From Corynebacterium sp. HMSC036D02 (GTDB taxonomy: Bacteria > Actinomycetota > Actinomycetes > Mycobacteriales > Mycobacteriaceae): 64,000 nt of DNA. Below are positions 10,235-18,716 of the stretch, piece by piece (position 1 is the stretch's first letter; each line of letters begins with the position of its first letter). Location: assembly GCF_001836165.1 (NCBI RefSeq), contig NZ_KV827648.1:1-64000 (forward strand), in the 5' to 3' direction. A model generated the notes under the pieces. The model was not told the origin of the DNA, did no database searches, and saw only the letters and a list, made by a program, of their open reading frames with translations. Position numbers and translations under genes: made by a program.

Positions 10235-10280
10235 ACAGGCGCCCAGCTCCATTTCGTTGAGCTGGGCGCCTGTCCTTTTT
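10235..10280 (+). terminator. Strong rho-independent terminator
   Basis: A perfect 15-bp stem (10235-10249 with 10259-10273, built on GGCGCCCAGCTC) and a nine-base loop are followed by CCTTTTT. It ends the surface-protein transcript. Confidence 0.9.
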
Positions 10281-10333
10281 AAACGCAGCGAAAGGCTGTA
10301 CTCGCTCCCGCAAACACAAGAATCCGCCCCTAC

Positions 10334-11275
10334 CTACTCGAAGTAATCCTCATCCACCTCGACCAGGGCCACGGTCCTCTTGACCTGCACACCTACGCCG
10401 TAACGAATCATCAGTTTCGCCAACCTGTCCCCGTCGATTAAAACGACGCGTGACGACACCGCATCCGCATACTCCTGCGCCTTATCTGAAAACGTCGCTG
10501 TAGTCAGAAACACCCCTCGATCCGCCTGCGCACCCTGCAGCGCACCCACGAATCCCTGAATAGCCGGTCGGCCGATGCTCTTGTCCAACGCATACCGCTT
10601 AGCCTGCACGTAAATACGGGACAGCCCCAGCGCATCCTGGTCAATAATCCCGTCGATTCCACCATCATTGGATAACTGCGTACGCGTAGCCTTGCCCTGC
10701 GTACCGCCATATCCCATGGCCATGAGCAAGTCCAGCACTGCCTGTTCAAAGAACGCCGGCTCATTGTCGTGCAACCGAGTCAACAGCTCACCAGCCACGA
10801 ATTCGTTGTTACGAGACACACCGGTTTCCACCTGCTCTACCGGATCGAGCTCGCTCTCGGCCTCTGGAAGGACATCTTGCTTATCGACGCCCACCTCGTC
10901 CCCAGCCTTATGCCCAGGATTCCTGCCCCGCCACGTAAGTGCCGCTTCCGTGCCCGCAATCTCTCCCAACAGCTGCTTCTCCGTCATTCCTTCGGGGTAG
11001 CGCGCCAACAGGTCACGGCCAAAATCTGTAATTTGAAAACGCGCCCGCGCCGGTGAAGTAATGGCATTCGCCTTCTTAAGGAATGTCAACGCCCACCCAA
11101 CACGGTTTTCAAAGCGCGACTGCCCCGACGCAATGGTCTCAAGCCTCTCTTCGTCAGTAATGCCCGCATAAGACGCAGTTATCTCGATGAGCTCCCTACG
11201 CCGGAGCTCAGCACCATTTGCGTTAAGAGCCTCCAACACCGAAATCATGTAGGCTTCCCATCTTTCGATAGCCAC
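10334..11275 (-). CDS. mrr: Mrr-type restriction endonuclease
   Basis: 313 residues. The N-terminal half is a winged-helix Mrr_N region (ELRRRELIEITASYAGITDEE ... FQITDFGRDLLARYPEGM). The C-terminal half is the Mrr catalytic domain: FFEQAVLDLLMAMGYGG, DGGIDGIIDQD and YVQAKRY give the D...QxK nuclease signature. Mrr-like enzymes cleave modified DNA. The gene starts with GTG at 11275 on the last base of the hsdS stop, after GGAGAG, so it is translated as part of hsdM-hsdS-mrr. A modification-dependent nuclease joined to a type I methylase suggests it recognises foreign modification and spares the host pattern; that is inference. Confidence 0.92.
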   Translation of the reverse strand: MAIERWEAYMISVLEALNANGAELRRRELIEITASYAGITDEERLETIASGQSRFENRVGWALTFLKKANAITSPARARFQITDFGRDLLARYPEGMTEKQLLGEIAGTEAALTWRGRNPGHKAGDEVGVDKQDVLPEAESELDPVEQVETGVSRNNEFVAGELLTRLHDNEPAFFEQAVLDLLMAMGYGGTQGKATRTQLSNDGGIDGIIDQDALGLSRIYVQAKRYALDKSIGRPAIQGFVGALQGAQADRGVFLTTATFSDKAQEYADAVSSRVVLIDGDRLAKLMIRYGVGVQVKRTVALVEVDEDYFE

Positions 11276-12471
11276 TAGAGCTCTCCTTGAAATGCGCGAG
11301 TGGATAGGGACTGTCGAAGCTCCTCAAAAGAGGAACGCTGAGTTTCAGCTCTTTCTTGTTCTAACTTCAATAACTCAATTTGAAGCGATAAGGCTCTTAC
11401 GTCATCTCGCGTCAAATTTGGGATCGGTGTTCGAGAAAGCTGCGACTTATTTATCGAAGCAATTCCAGTTGTTTGTTTCGCTGACCTCAAGAAATGCTTC
11501 TTAGGCCTCGAACTACTAAGTATCGCAGCCAGCACTTCAGGCGTCATTACAGTCGAGTCTTGCAGAATGCGGACGCGAAAAATGTGGTTTTGATGGATGC
11601 AAACCGGGATCTCGTTATTCCACACTGTTCCTCTCCCCAGCTTGTCGGGATCCCCGCCTTCTGTTAGAACGATGTCGCCCCGTTGCAACTGATATCGCGA
11701 TATTTCGTCATTTGTCGCGTTGATTTCCTTAATCGGATGCAGTTGAAGGAATCCATCCTTAACATTGGAAACCGAAAGATACGGCACTATCGAGGTTGTA
11801 CTCTTTTTCGAGACCTTTCTACCCTTTGTAATTCCAGATTGAATTTCGGAGATGGTACCAAGCTCAACTTCTTGATCCCCCCTTGCCTTTAGAAACTCTT
11901 CAACGACAACCCGCTTTAGAGCTTCAAGGCCTTCGACTTTCTTTATCTGTATTGAGGATAGCCGGCCAACCTCGTCCAAAACCGCCGCGATGCGGCGCTG
12001 CTCGTCGAGGGGAGGGAGGGGGATTCGGATGTCCGCGGCCCTTGTTTTTGAGAGTTCCTTGAATGTCGCACCTGTACCCAGCGACTGAAGGGCATCTTTC
12101 TGCGATAGCAAATAGTGGGCTAGGTAGCGTGCATCTATTTCGGAGGAAGGAATGAAGCTCTTGCAACCCTGATTCGTAGTCATGGGTACTTGTGCGATTG
12201 CGACATAACCAATTGGTGCACGGCTCGAAAGCACTACACTGCCTGCAGGAAGAAGCACGGCAGAGCTTTTGTCAACACCTCTTTGAGTAATAGCTCGTTC
12301 CCCAGAAGATATTTCGAGTCCCTTGAGCTTGCTCAGATCGGCAGGAGTCACCCATGGGATCTCACCGCCCCAATACTCCTCAACACTCGTCTTCGGCGTG
12401 CCGCCTGAAACGACCTCACACACATCCCCCAACCGCACCATCGGCCAATCATGCTTTGCAGTGCTAGCCAT
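11275..12471 (-). CDS. hsdS: Type I restriction specificity subunit S
   Basis: 398 residues from an ATG one base past the hsdM stop, with GAGGGGAA upstream. It has the standard two target-recognition domains: TRD1 up to about residue 150 (WPMVRLGDVCEVVSGGTPKT), the central conserved repeat LPPLDEQRRIAAVLDEV, and TRD2 starting at VELGTISEIQSGITKGRK, ending in the second coiled coil. It fixes the DNA target of both methylation and cleavage. The TRD2 half (about 11280-11950) is visibly richer in A/T than the TRD1 half, a sign of domain exchange. Confidence 0.95.
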   Translation of the reverse strand: MASTAKHDWPMVRLGDVCEVVSGGTPKTSVEEYWGGEIPWVTPADLSKLKGLEISSGERAITQRGVDKSSAVLLPAGSVVLSSRAPIGYVAIAQVPMTTNQGCKSFIPSSEIDARYLAHYLLSQKDALQSLGTGATFKELSKTRAADIRIPLPPLDEQRRIAAVLDEVGRLSSIQIKKVEGLEALKRVVVEEFLKARGDQEVELGTISEIQSGITKGRKVSKKSTTSIVPYLSVSNVKDGFLQLHPIKEINATNDEISRYQLQRGDIVLTEGGDPDKLGRGTVWNNEIPVCIHQNHIFRVRILQDSTVMTPEVLAAILSSSRPKKHFLRSAKQTTGIASINKSQLSRTPIPNLTRDDVRALSLQIELLKLEQERAETQRSSFEELRQSLSTRAFQGEL

Positions 12472-12472
12472 C

Positions 12473-14065
12473 CTATTTCCCCTCGCTGAGCATGGCCTTG
12501 AGGTTGGCAAGGCCCTGGGTGATGTCGCGGTCGAGCTCTTCGATTTCGGCGATGATGTCCATGGGGTCGCGGGTTTCTTGTGCTTCGAGGACGATCTCCT
12601 TGTAGCGGTTCATGGAGAGGTCGTAGTCGGCTTGGGCGATCTCCTCCTTGGGCACGGTGAAGGAGTAGTCCGTGCGGGCGCGCTCACGCTCATCGGTGGT
12701 GCGGGAGTGCCAGCGGGCAACCACGTCCGGAAGGTTGTTGAGCTTCAACTGCTCGTCGGTGAGGGTGACGGGAGTGGGGACGTCGGCAAGCGCGGGATCA
12801 CTTAAGTCCTGGATGTGGGAGGCAGGGGAGGGGCCGAGCAAGGGGCGCTCGAGAAGCGGAGTGCGTTTGTCATCCAGGGAGTAGCCATCCGCGGTGACGT
12901 CATAGAACCACACCTCGTCGGTACCACCGGAATCGGTGCGGGTAAAGCACAGCACGGCGGTGGACACGCCCGAGTAAGGCTTGAACACGCCGGAGGGAAG
13001 TTTGATGACAGCGTCCAGGCGCTGATCCTCAACCAAAATTTTACGAAGGGCCTTATGCGCCTTGGTGGAGCCGAAGAGAACGCCTTCAGGGACAATCACC
13101 GCAGCGCGGCCGCCCGGCTTGAGCAGCTGCAGGAAGCGGTGGACAAAGAGGAGCTCAGTTTTCTTGGCCGTGGTCACGGACTTGAGCTTGGGATCGATGG
13201 AGTCCTTATCCAGGCTGCCCGCGAAAGGCGGGTTGGCCAGGACAAGGTCGAAATCCCCAAACTTTGTGGGTAGCTTCTGCAAGGAATCGTGGTGCGAGAT
13301 GTTGGGCTCTTCAAAACCGTGCATAAACATGTTCATCGCAGCAATGCGGACCATGGTTTTGTCAAAGTCAAAACCCGTCAGGCCCTTCTTGATGAACTTA
13401 GAGCGCGTGTCCTTGTTGTAGAGGTCTTCGCGGTGATGCTGAGCAACCCAATCGTTGGCGGCCACCAGGAAGCCCGCGGTGCCACAAGCCGGGTCGATGA
13501 TCCGCTGCGTTGGCGTCGGCTCCATGAGTGCGACGAGGAGCTCAATGATGTGGCTGGGTGTACGGAACTGACCATTCGTGCCCGAGGTGGACAGCTTGTC
13601 CAGCATGTACTCATACAAGTCGCCCTTCATGTCTTTGTTCGGAAAGCGCAACTGGTCAATGAGCTCCATGACTCGCGAGAGCGTGGCCTCAGATTCAATC
13701 TCGAAGGAGGCGTTAGCCATGTGCTCCTGGAAGCCGGTGCCGCCCATCTCCTTGAGGAAGGGGAAGACCTTGGTGATGATGGTGGCCTTGCGGCGGGCGA
13801 TGTCACGGTCTTCGATGAGGTTGCGCCACCGCAGATCCTGCTGGCTCGCATCAAAGATGTCTTCCGTCGCGGTGGGATCCCCCAACGCCCGGCGCTTATC
13901 AATCTGGACCTGACGCTCGTCCAAATCCTTGATGAAGAGCAGGTAGGTGAACTGCTCGATGACGGAAACGGGGTTAGAAATGCCGCCGGACCAGAAGGTG
14001 TCCCAGATGCGGTCGACGTTGTTCTTAAGGGCGCCGGTAATCATGTAACTCAGGGTAGCTGTCAT
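12473..14065 (-). CDS. hsdM: Type I restriction methyltransferase subunit M
   Basis: 530 residues. The HsdM_N helical domain (IWDTFWSGGISNPVSVIEQF) is followed by the N6-adenine methylase core: SAM motif DPACGTAGFLVAA and catalytic NPPF in LVLANPPFAG. The C-terminal end forms the helices that contact HsdS. It methylates the host target adenine and forms M2S with the next gene. The ATG at 14065 has no clear ribosome binding site; an ATG seven codons later (14044, MITGALKNN) is an alternative start that matches the usual N-terminus better. Confidence 0.95.
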   Translation of the reverse strand: MTATLSYMITGALKNNVDRIWDTFWSGGISNPVSVIEQFTYLLFIKDLDERQVQIDKRRALGDPTATEDIFDASQQDLRWRNLIEDRDIARRKATIITKVFPFLKEMGGTGFQEHMANASFEIESEATLSRVMELIDQLRFPNKDMKGDLYEYMLDKLSTSGTNGQFRTPSHIIELLVALMEPTPTQRIIDPACGTAGFLVAANDWVAQHHREDLYNKDTRSKFIKKGLTGFDFDKTMVRIAAMNMFMHGFEEPNISHHDSLQKLPTKFGDFDLVLANPPFAGSLDKDSIDPKLKSVTTAKKTELLFVHRFLQLLKPGGRAAVIVPEGVLFGSTKAHKALRKILVEDQRLDAVIKLPSGVFKPYSGVSTAVLCFTRTDSGGTDEVWFYDVTADGYSLDDKRTPLLERPLLGPSPASHIQDLSDPALADVPTPVTLTDEQLKLNNLPDVVARWHSRTTDERERARTDYSFTVPKEEIAQADYDLSMNRYKEIVLEAQETRDPMDIIAEIEELDRDITQGLANLKAMLSEGK

Positions 14066-14135
14066 GCGGAGCCATGCCGGCTATTAGCTCGCGGTAGGGG
14101 ACTGCCTCCGAGTCTGCCCCACGCAGGTTTTAATA

Positions 14136-14516
14136 CTAAACCTTCTTCACCACAGCAGGCTTGAGCTTCATCGCGCCAAAACCATCAATCCGGCAATCGA
14201 TGTTGTGGTCTTCCTGGCCGGTGCCGGCATCGACGTTGAGGCGGATACCACGCACCTTCGTGCCAGCCTTGAGTGGCTGCTGAACGCCCTTGACCTTAAG
14301 GGTTTTGGTGATGGTGACCGTGTCGCCGTCGGCAAGCGCATTGCCCACGGAGTCGACGATGGTCGGTTCGCTTCCTTCCGCGGACGAGGCTTCGGCAGCG
14401 TCGGCGGAGAACTCATGCGCGCACTCAGGGCAGACGATGAGCGGCGGCATTTCGTAGGTGTACTCAGAGGAGCATTCGGGGCAGGGCGGCAGAGTTGCGG
14501 CCGAAGTATCAGACAT
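14136..14516 (-). CDS. yjdM: YjdM/PhnA-type zinc-ribbon protein
   Basis: 126 residues starting [17 protein letters not shown]. Two CPEC knuckles about 20 residues apart form an N-terminal zinc ribbon, and the C-terminal part ([39 protein letters not shown]) is the conserved PhnA domain. The family was named from phosphonate operons, but its biochemical role is not established and no phosphonate genes lie nearby. The frame is open further upstream, but homology begins at this ATG. It converges with nothing and lies divergent from the lipoprotein gene. Confidence 0.9.
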   Translation of the reverse strand: MSDTSAATLPPCPECSSEYTYEMPPLIVCPECAHEFSADAAEASSAEGSEPTIVDSVGNALADGDTVTITKTLKVKGVQQPLKAGTKVRGIRLNVDAGTGQEDHNIDCRIDGFGAMKLKPAVVKKV

Positions 14517-14631
14517 AGGGGAGAGTTTAGCCTGCGTAGGAGGAAAAGATGATCCTTCTCTCATTCCATTGATGGATACCCGGGTGGGGTATAGGCTTGA
14601 GTGAACATAATCGGACCCATTCGGAAGACTT

Positions 14632-15240
14632 ATGAAACGCCTCATTTCTCTTGCGGCTGTGTGCGCCGCAGCCATCACCCTGTCCGCCTGCTCCACGGAG
14701 AGCCCCGTCCCGAGCGAAGCCTCGAAGAGCGCCGCTTCCAGCACCGACATCCAACAGGTTCCTGCCGAGGAGATCCTCGCCGAGTTCGACCTCGAAGGAT
14801 TGGATGGCCCGGGGATCATCGACAAGCTGGACCACATGCCCAAGGGGGAGCGCACTAGCAATCTTCACGCCTCCGTATTGCCAAACGAGCTGGTCCTCAC
14901 CGCCGAGCAGGGCCAAGCATCCCTGCCCCTGCCGGAGGACAAGTTCTACGTCTCCATCGCGCCGTACATGACCCAGACGCATGATTGCTTCAACCACTCC
15001 CTGACCACCTGCACTGGTGAGCTCAGCAAGGAAGACATCCACGTCACCATCACCGATGACTCCGGAGAAGAGCTGGTCAACGAAGACACTACGACCTTTG
15101 ACAACGGCTTCATTGGGTACTGGCTGCCCGCCGATAGGCACGGCACCATCACCATCACCCACGACGGCAAGACCGGCGAGGTTCCCCTGGACACCACCGA
15201 GGAAGGCGCTACCTGCGTGGCCACACTGCAGATGGCCTAG
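14632..15240 (+). CDS. CueP-like periplasmic metal-binding lipoprotein
   Basis: 202 residues. The signal peptide ends in the lipobox LSAC (Cys 20), so it should be a lipid-anchored envelope protein. The body resembles the CueP family: [40 protein letters not shown], the cysteine pair in [25 protein letters not shown] and a third Cys in the C-terminal ATCVATLQ. In Salmonella, CueP binds copper in the periplasm through three conserved Cys; all three seem present here. No copper pump or regulator is adjacent, so its control is unknown. Confidence 0.8.
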   Translation: MKRLISLAAVCAAAITLSACSTESPVPSEASKSAASSTDIQQVPAEEILAEFDLEGLDGPGIIDKLDHMPKGERTSNLHASVLPNELVLTAEQGQASLPLPEDKFYVSIAPYMTQTHDCFNHSLTTCTGELSKEDIHVTITDDSGEELVNEDTTTFDNGFIGYWLPADRHGTITITHDGKTGEVPLDTTEEGATCVATLQMA

Positions 15241-15260
15241 CCAACCGTGCCCCCACGCTG

Positions 15261-15292
15261 AGCGGTGCGCTCCATGAGAGGGACGCACCGCT
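15261..15292. terminator. Inverted repeat after the lipoprotein gene
   Basis: Arms AGCGGTGCG (15261-15269) and CGCACCGCT (15284-15292) could form a 9-bp stem just after the CueP-like gene. There is no T-run, so termination activity is uncertain. Confidence 0.35.
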
Positions 15293-15476
15293 TGTCGACG
15301 ATCCACTGTCCTCAGGATCGTTCACCGCCCCATAAAGTTTCCTTCGATTGAATTTCCCCTTCCCCGAACCGACACTTGCGCTTATTACGGTCTCAGAGTG
15401 GATTCCGGCCATGCGAACAATGGCCCCCAGTCCGTCTCTTTTCTTGCTCGCTCTTTTCACTTTAGAAAGCTCAATA

Positions 15477-17053
15477 ATGCGTATTTCTTCTCGTGCGCTG
15501 CGCACCTGCGCGGCTGTGACCGCCGCTTCCCTTGCCACCGCTGGTGTCGTCGCCCCCGCGCAGGCCGCGACCACGGGCCCGAAGAATGTCATCTACATGA
15601 TTGGTGATGGCATGGGTTACAACCACATCGCCTCCACCAACCTCTACGAGTCCGGCCAGTCCAAGTACCTGGTTGAGGGCGCTTTCGACGGCCAGGCCAA
15701 GGAGCTCGACGGTGAGTCTGTCCAGGCCTTCGAGGACTTCAACCGCCTCTCCATGACCACCTTCCCAGACGGCGGCTCCTACGACCCGGAGAAGGCCTGG
15801 ACCGACCACGACTACGTCAAGAAGAACAAGGTCACCGACTCCGCCGCTGCCGGCACCGCCATGGCCACCGGCCAGAAGGTGGACAACGGTGTTCTGGGTA
15901 AGTCCCCGTACGGCCACTCCCTGAAGAACATCTCCGAGCAGGCTATTTCCCACGGCAAGTCCGCTGGTGTTGTCAGCTCCGTTCCGTTCAGCCACGCCAC
16001 CCCGGCTGCCTTCGCGGCGCACAACAAGAACCGCAACAACTACACCGAGATCGCTGAAGAGATGGTCGGCTCTGACCTCTCCGTTGTCATGGGCGCTGGC
16101 CACCCAGAGTTCGATGACAACGCGCAGAAGGTAGACGCGCCGAACTACAAGTACATCTCCAAGGACTCCTTCAAGTCCCTGCGCGATGGCTCCGCTGGCT
16201 GGGAGTTCGCCGAGAACACCGCTGACTTTGAGAAGTGGGCTGAGGGCAACGTTGAGGCCGACAAGAAGTACTTCGGCCTCGCACCGGTTGCCTCCACCCT
16301 GCAGCAGGGCCGCGACGGCAACCCGGATGCCGCTGAGCCGGGCACCGACCCGAAGAATGACGTCGTTGATCTTCCGACCATGACCAAGGGCGCCCTCAAC
16401 GCCCTGGGCCAGAATGACAAGGGCTTCTCCGTCATGATTGAGGGCGGCGCCATCGACTGGTCCGGCCACTCCAACCAGACCGGCCGCGACATCGAGGAAA
16501 CCCAGGACTTCAACAAGGCTGTCGACGCCGCCATCGCCTGGGTTGAGGAGAACTCCAGCTGGGACGAGACCCTGCTCATCGTCACCGCTGACCACGAGAC
16601 CGGCTACCTCTCCGGCAAGGAAGAGACCGCCTCCTGGAACCCGCAGACCGGTGAGAAGGGCAAGGCTCCGGAGCACCAGTGGTACTCCGGCGAACACACC
16701 AACCAGGTGGTTCCGTTCTTCTTCAAGGGCGCTGGCTCCGAGGACATCATGGCCAAGGCCACCGCACCGACCCGGTCCGCGGCAAGTACATCGACAACAC
16801 CGACGTTGCCAACCTGATCATCCAGGACTGGTGGTTCGCTGACGGCTCCGCCCCGGAGGACGAGGATCAGAATCAGGGCGACCAGGGTAACCAGAGCAAG
16901 GATGACACCAGCAGCAAGGTCGGTTCCTCCATTGGCGCCGGCTTCCTGGGCGCTGGCATCGCTGCCGCAATCCTCGGCGCTATCGCTACCTACCTGCAGT
17001 CCATCGGCATCGTGAAGGTTGACTTTGCCGCCCTGCAGAGGATGTTCCGCTAA
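15477..17053 (+). pseudogene. Secreted, membrane-anchored alkaline phosphatase, frameshifted
   Basis: The ATG at 15477 (GAAAG upstream) begins a Sec signal peptide ending APAQA. The mature protein is a PhoA-type alkaline phosphatase: metal-binding MIGDGMG, nucleophile Ser 122 in TDSAAAGTAMATG, FSHATPAAFAAHN, EGGAIDWSGHSNQ and TADHETG. After MAKAT (about 16764) the frame runs into a nonsense tail and stops at 16817. The other frame continues DPVRGKYIDNTDVANLI and then an acidic spacer and a hydrophobic C-terminal anchor (GAGFLGAGIAAAILGAIAT). Loss of one G where ACCGGCACC would be expected explains the break. All catalytic residues precede it, so a truncated secreted form could keep activity. 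A sequencing error is possible. Confidence 0.8.
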
Positions 17054-17097
17054 GCGCTAGGCGCTAAGCGACGCGCTGAACAATCAGCGCCCAAGCA

Positions 17098-17127
17098 GGC
17101 CCTCCGCTTTCGAAGCGGAGGGCCTTT
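17098..17127 (+). terminator. Rho-independent terminator of the phosphatase gene
   Basis: A perfect 12-bp stem, GGCCCTCCGCTT (17098-17109) with AAGCGGAGGGCC (17113-17124), and a TCG loop are followed by TTT. It lies 45 bases past the phosphatase stop. Confidence 0.85.
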
Positions 17128-17156
17128 GCCGTTCACGCACTTCGAGTCTTCTCCCT

Positions 17157-17894
17157 CTACTGGGAGGATTCCGCTAAGCAGTCGTACAGGAAATCCATCA
17201 GCGTTGTGGCGTCGTCCGCACGGAAGAGCTCATCGAGGGCAAGGTTGAACTCCAGCCGCCGCGCGTGGGGGATATTCAATGCGCTGTATCCATGACTCAG
17301 CAAGAGACCGGACGCTACTAGCCTGGCGGTCCGCTTGTTTCCATCGAAGTAGAACTGGCTTCGCGTTGCAGAGCAGAAATAGGCCAACGCCTGCTCGACG
17401 GGGCCTCCACATCCTTGAAGGGAAGCCAACAGATCAGCATGGGCTTCGCCCAACTCTTCAGCAGGGTCGAGGGGGATGAACCCGCCGTCCATTAGCCGCA
17501 CGCCACCGCCATCTCCCTCCACGTGTCCTTCACCACGGAAAAGGCCGGCATCGAGAGCCTCGTTCCTTGCAAGGACAGCATGGAGCGCGTCACTGGTGGC
17601 TTTGTCCACCGCACATTCCTCTTTGATGACCAGCTCATGGAGCAGGTTAAAAGCTTCTGACAGGTCCAAGATCTGTTGCTGTTCAGCAAGTGCCTTTCCA
17701 CCGACAGTGACGCCATCGAGCAACGTGCGGACTTCCGGGAGGGTAAACGTGTTTCCTTCCAGCGCAGCGGCATTCCACACCAAGTCAGGAAGTTGCTTGG
17801 TTAGTCGGAATAACGCGCGCTCGGTCCCCAACTGCGCAATGAGAGGTCGCTCATGGTGCTCCCAGCTCACTCGGCTCGTCGCTCTTCTCATCAC
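17157..17894 (-). CDS. Fic-domain protein with altered catalytic motif
   Basis: 245 residues. The N-terminal segment WNAAALEGNTFTLPEVRTLL carries the class II inhibitory helix (Glu 46, Gly 47, Asn 48), and the Fic core ends in SQFYFDGNKRTARLVASGLL (residues 179-198). Standard Fic AMP-transferases have HPFx(D/E)GNxR; here the catalytic His position is Gln 180 while DGNKR is kept. I believe other HTH-linked Fic proteins share this change. It may still transfer nucleotides, may catalyse something else, or may serve as a partner. It starts (GTG 17894 or ATG 17891) directly after the stop of the HTH gene, after GGGAGGGG, so the two are co-translated. Confidence 0.85.
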   Translation of the reverse strand: MMRRATSRVSWEHHERPLIAQLGTERALFRLTKQLPDLVWNAAALEGNTFTLPEVRTLLDGVTVGGKALAEQQQILDLSEAFNLLHELVIKEECAVDKATSDALHAVLARNEALDAGLFRGEGHVEGDGGGVRLMDGGFIPLDPAEELGEAHADLLASLQGCGGPVEQALAYFCSATRSQFYFDGNKRTARLVASGLLLSHGYSALNIPHARRLEFNLALDELFRADDATTLMDFLYDCLAESSQ

Positions 17895-18611
17895 CTATGC
17901 CCCTCCCACATAGTTTTCTGCGCACGCATCGATAGCGAGCTGGTGCGGTGACACGTAGTGTATTCCTGATTCTTTTGTTGCGCCCGTTAGCTCTTCACCA
18001 GCCACTGGCACGAGGGTGATCCCTCCGGATACGGGCTCAGCACTGGCACGAATCCGCGTGGGCAACGAAGGCACGATCTCTGCTGGATTTGTGCACCAGA
18101 TCAACGTTGATTGAGGTTCTCCTGCACCAGCGATCTGCCCCGCGACTCGTTGAGCTGCAAATGCGCCCGACATCGCCCATGGTTGCCCGCTCGCATCAAC
18201 CGCTGAGGCAATCGTTATGGGATTCGACGGCAAAAAGTGGAGAGACCCGTGGCGGCCATAAGGGTTGGAGGCCCACGCGGCCCGTTCCATGAGAGCCTGG
18301 TAGCTACCGCCGCCGGCCGGGGCGTCACCCCACTGCACAAAGCGGTCAATCCAGGCTTTAACGTCCGGTTCCTCACTCTTGAGGTCCCCACAAAGCACTC
18401 GGGCGGCTGTCGCGGCCGCGGCATCACTGGTGCGGTGTACAGATACGGAAACCTCGTATCCGAGCACGCGCATTACCTTCTCCAACCCAGCCAAACTCGG
18501 TTGAGCTGTCCCACGCAACCACAGATTGAGCGTATTTCGTGAGACCCCCGAACGCCGCGACACTTCACTAAGGCTCAGTGGGCTTTTCTTGAGGAGTTGT
18601 ACCGGGTCCAT
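17895..18611 (-). CDS. XRE-family HTH regulator paired with Fic
   Basis: 238 residues. An N-terminal lambda-repressor-type HTH (LSLSEVSRRSGVSRNTLNLWLRG, then QPSLAGLEKVMRVLGYEVSV) is followed by a ~150-residue C-terminal domain I do not recognise, with PTRIRASAEPVSGGITLVPVAGEELTG-like segments. It heads a two-gene operon with the Fic protein, like an antitoxin or autorepressor preceding its toxin. Its own start lies 19 bases from the first of two perfect TGTCCTA palindromes, almost surely its operator. Whether the pair is a true toxin-antitoxin module is not shown. Confidence 0.8.
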   Translation of the reverse strand: MDPVQLLKKSPLSLSEVSRRSGVSRNTLNLWLRGTAQPSLAGLEKVMRVLGYEVSVSVHRTSDAAAATAARVLCGDLKSEEPDVKAWIDRFVQWGDAPAGGGSYQALMERAAWASNPYGRHGSLHFLPSNPITIASAVDASGQPWAMSGAFAAQRVAGQIAGAGEPQSTLIWCTNPAEIVPSLPTRIRASAEPVSGGITLVPVAGEELTGATKESGIHYVSPHQLAIDACAENYVGGA

Positions 18612-18629
18612 GGCCCTACTATAGCTAGC

Positions 18630-18716
18630 TGTCCTATTGATAGGACACCTGTCCTACGCATAGGACAGGTGATGCTTCTACCAGCGACATGGCAACAGCA
18701 CCCCACGGTGTCCTAT
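18630..18716. promoter_or_regulatory. TGTCCTA operator array in a divergent promoter
   Basis: Three elements are visible. TGTCCTAT-TG-ATAGGACA (18630-18647) is a perfect palindrome. ACCTGTCCTA-CGCA-TAGGACAGGT (18647-18670) is a perfect 10-bp-arm palindrome that abuts it. A single TGTCCTAT half-site (18709-18716) overlaps the first ATG of the rightward gene. The array lies between the HTH-fic operon and the 846-residue gene, so the HTH protein probably controls both directions. Confidence 0.75.
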
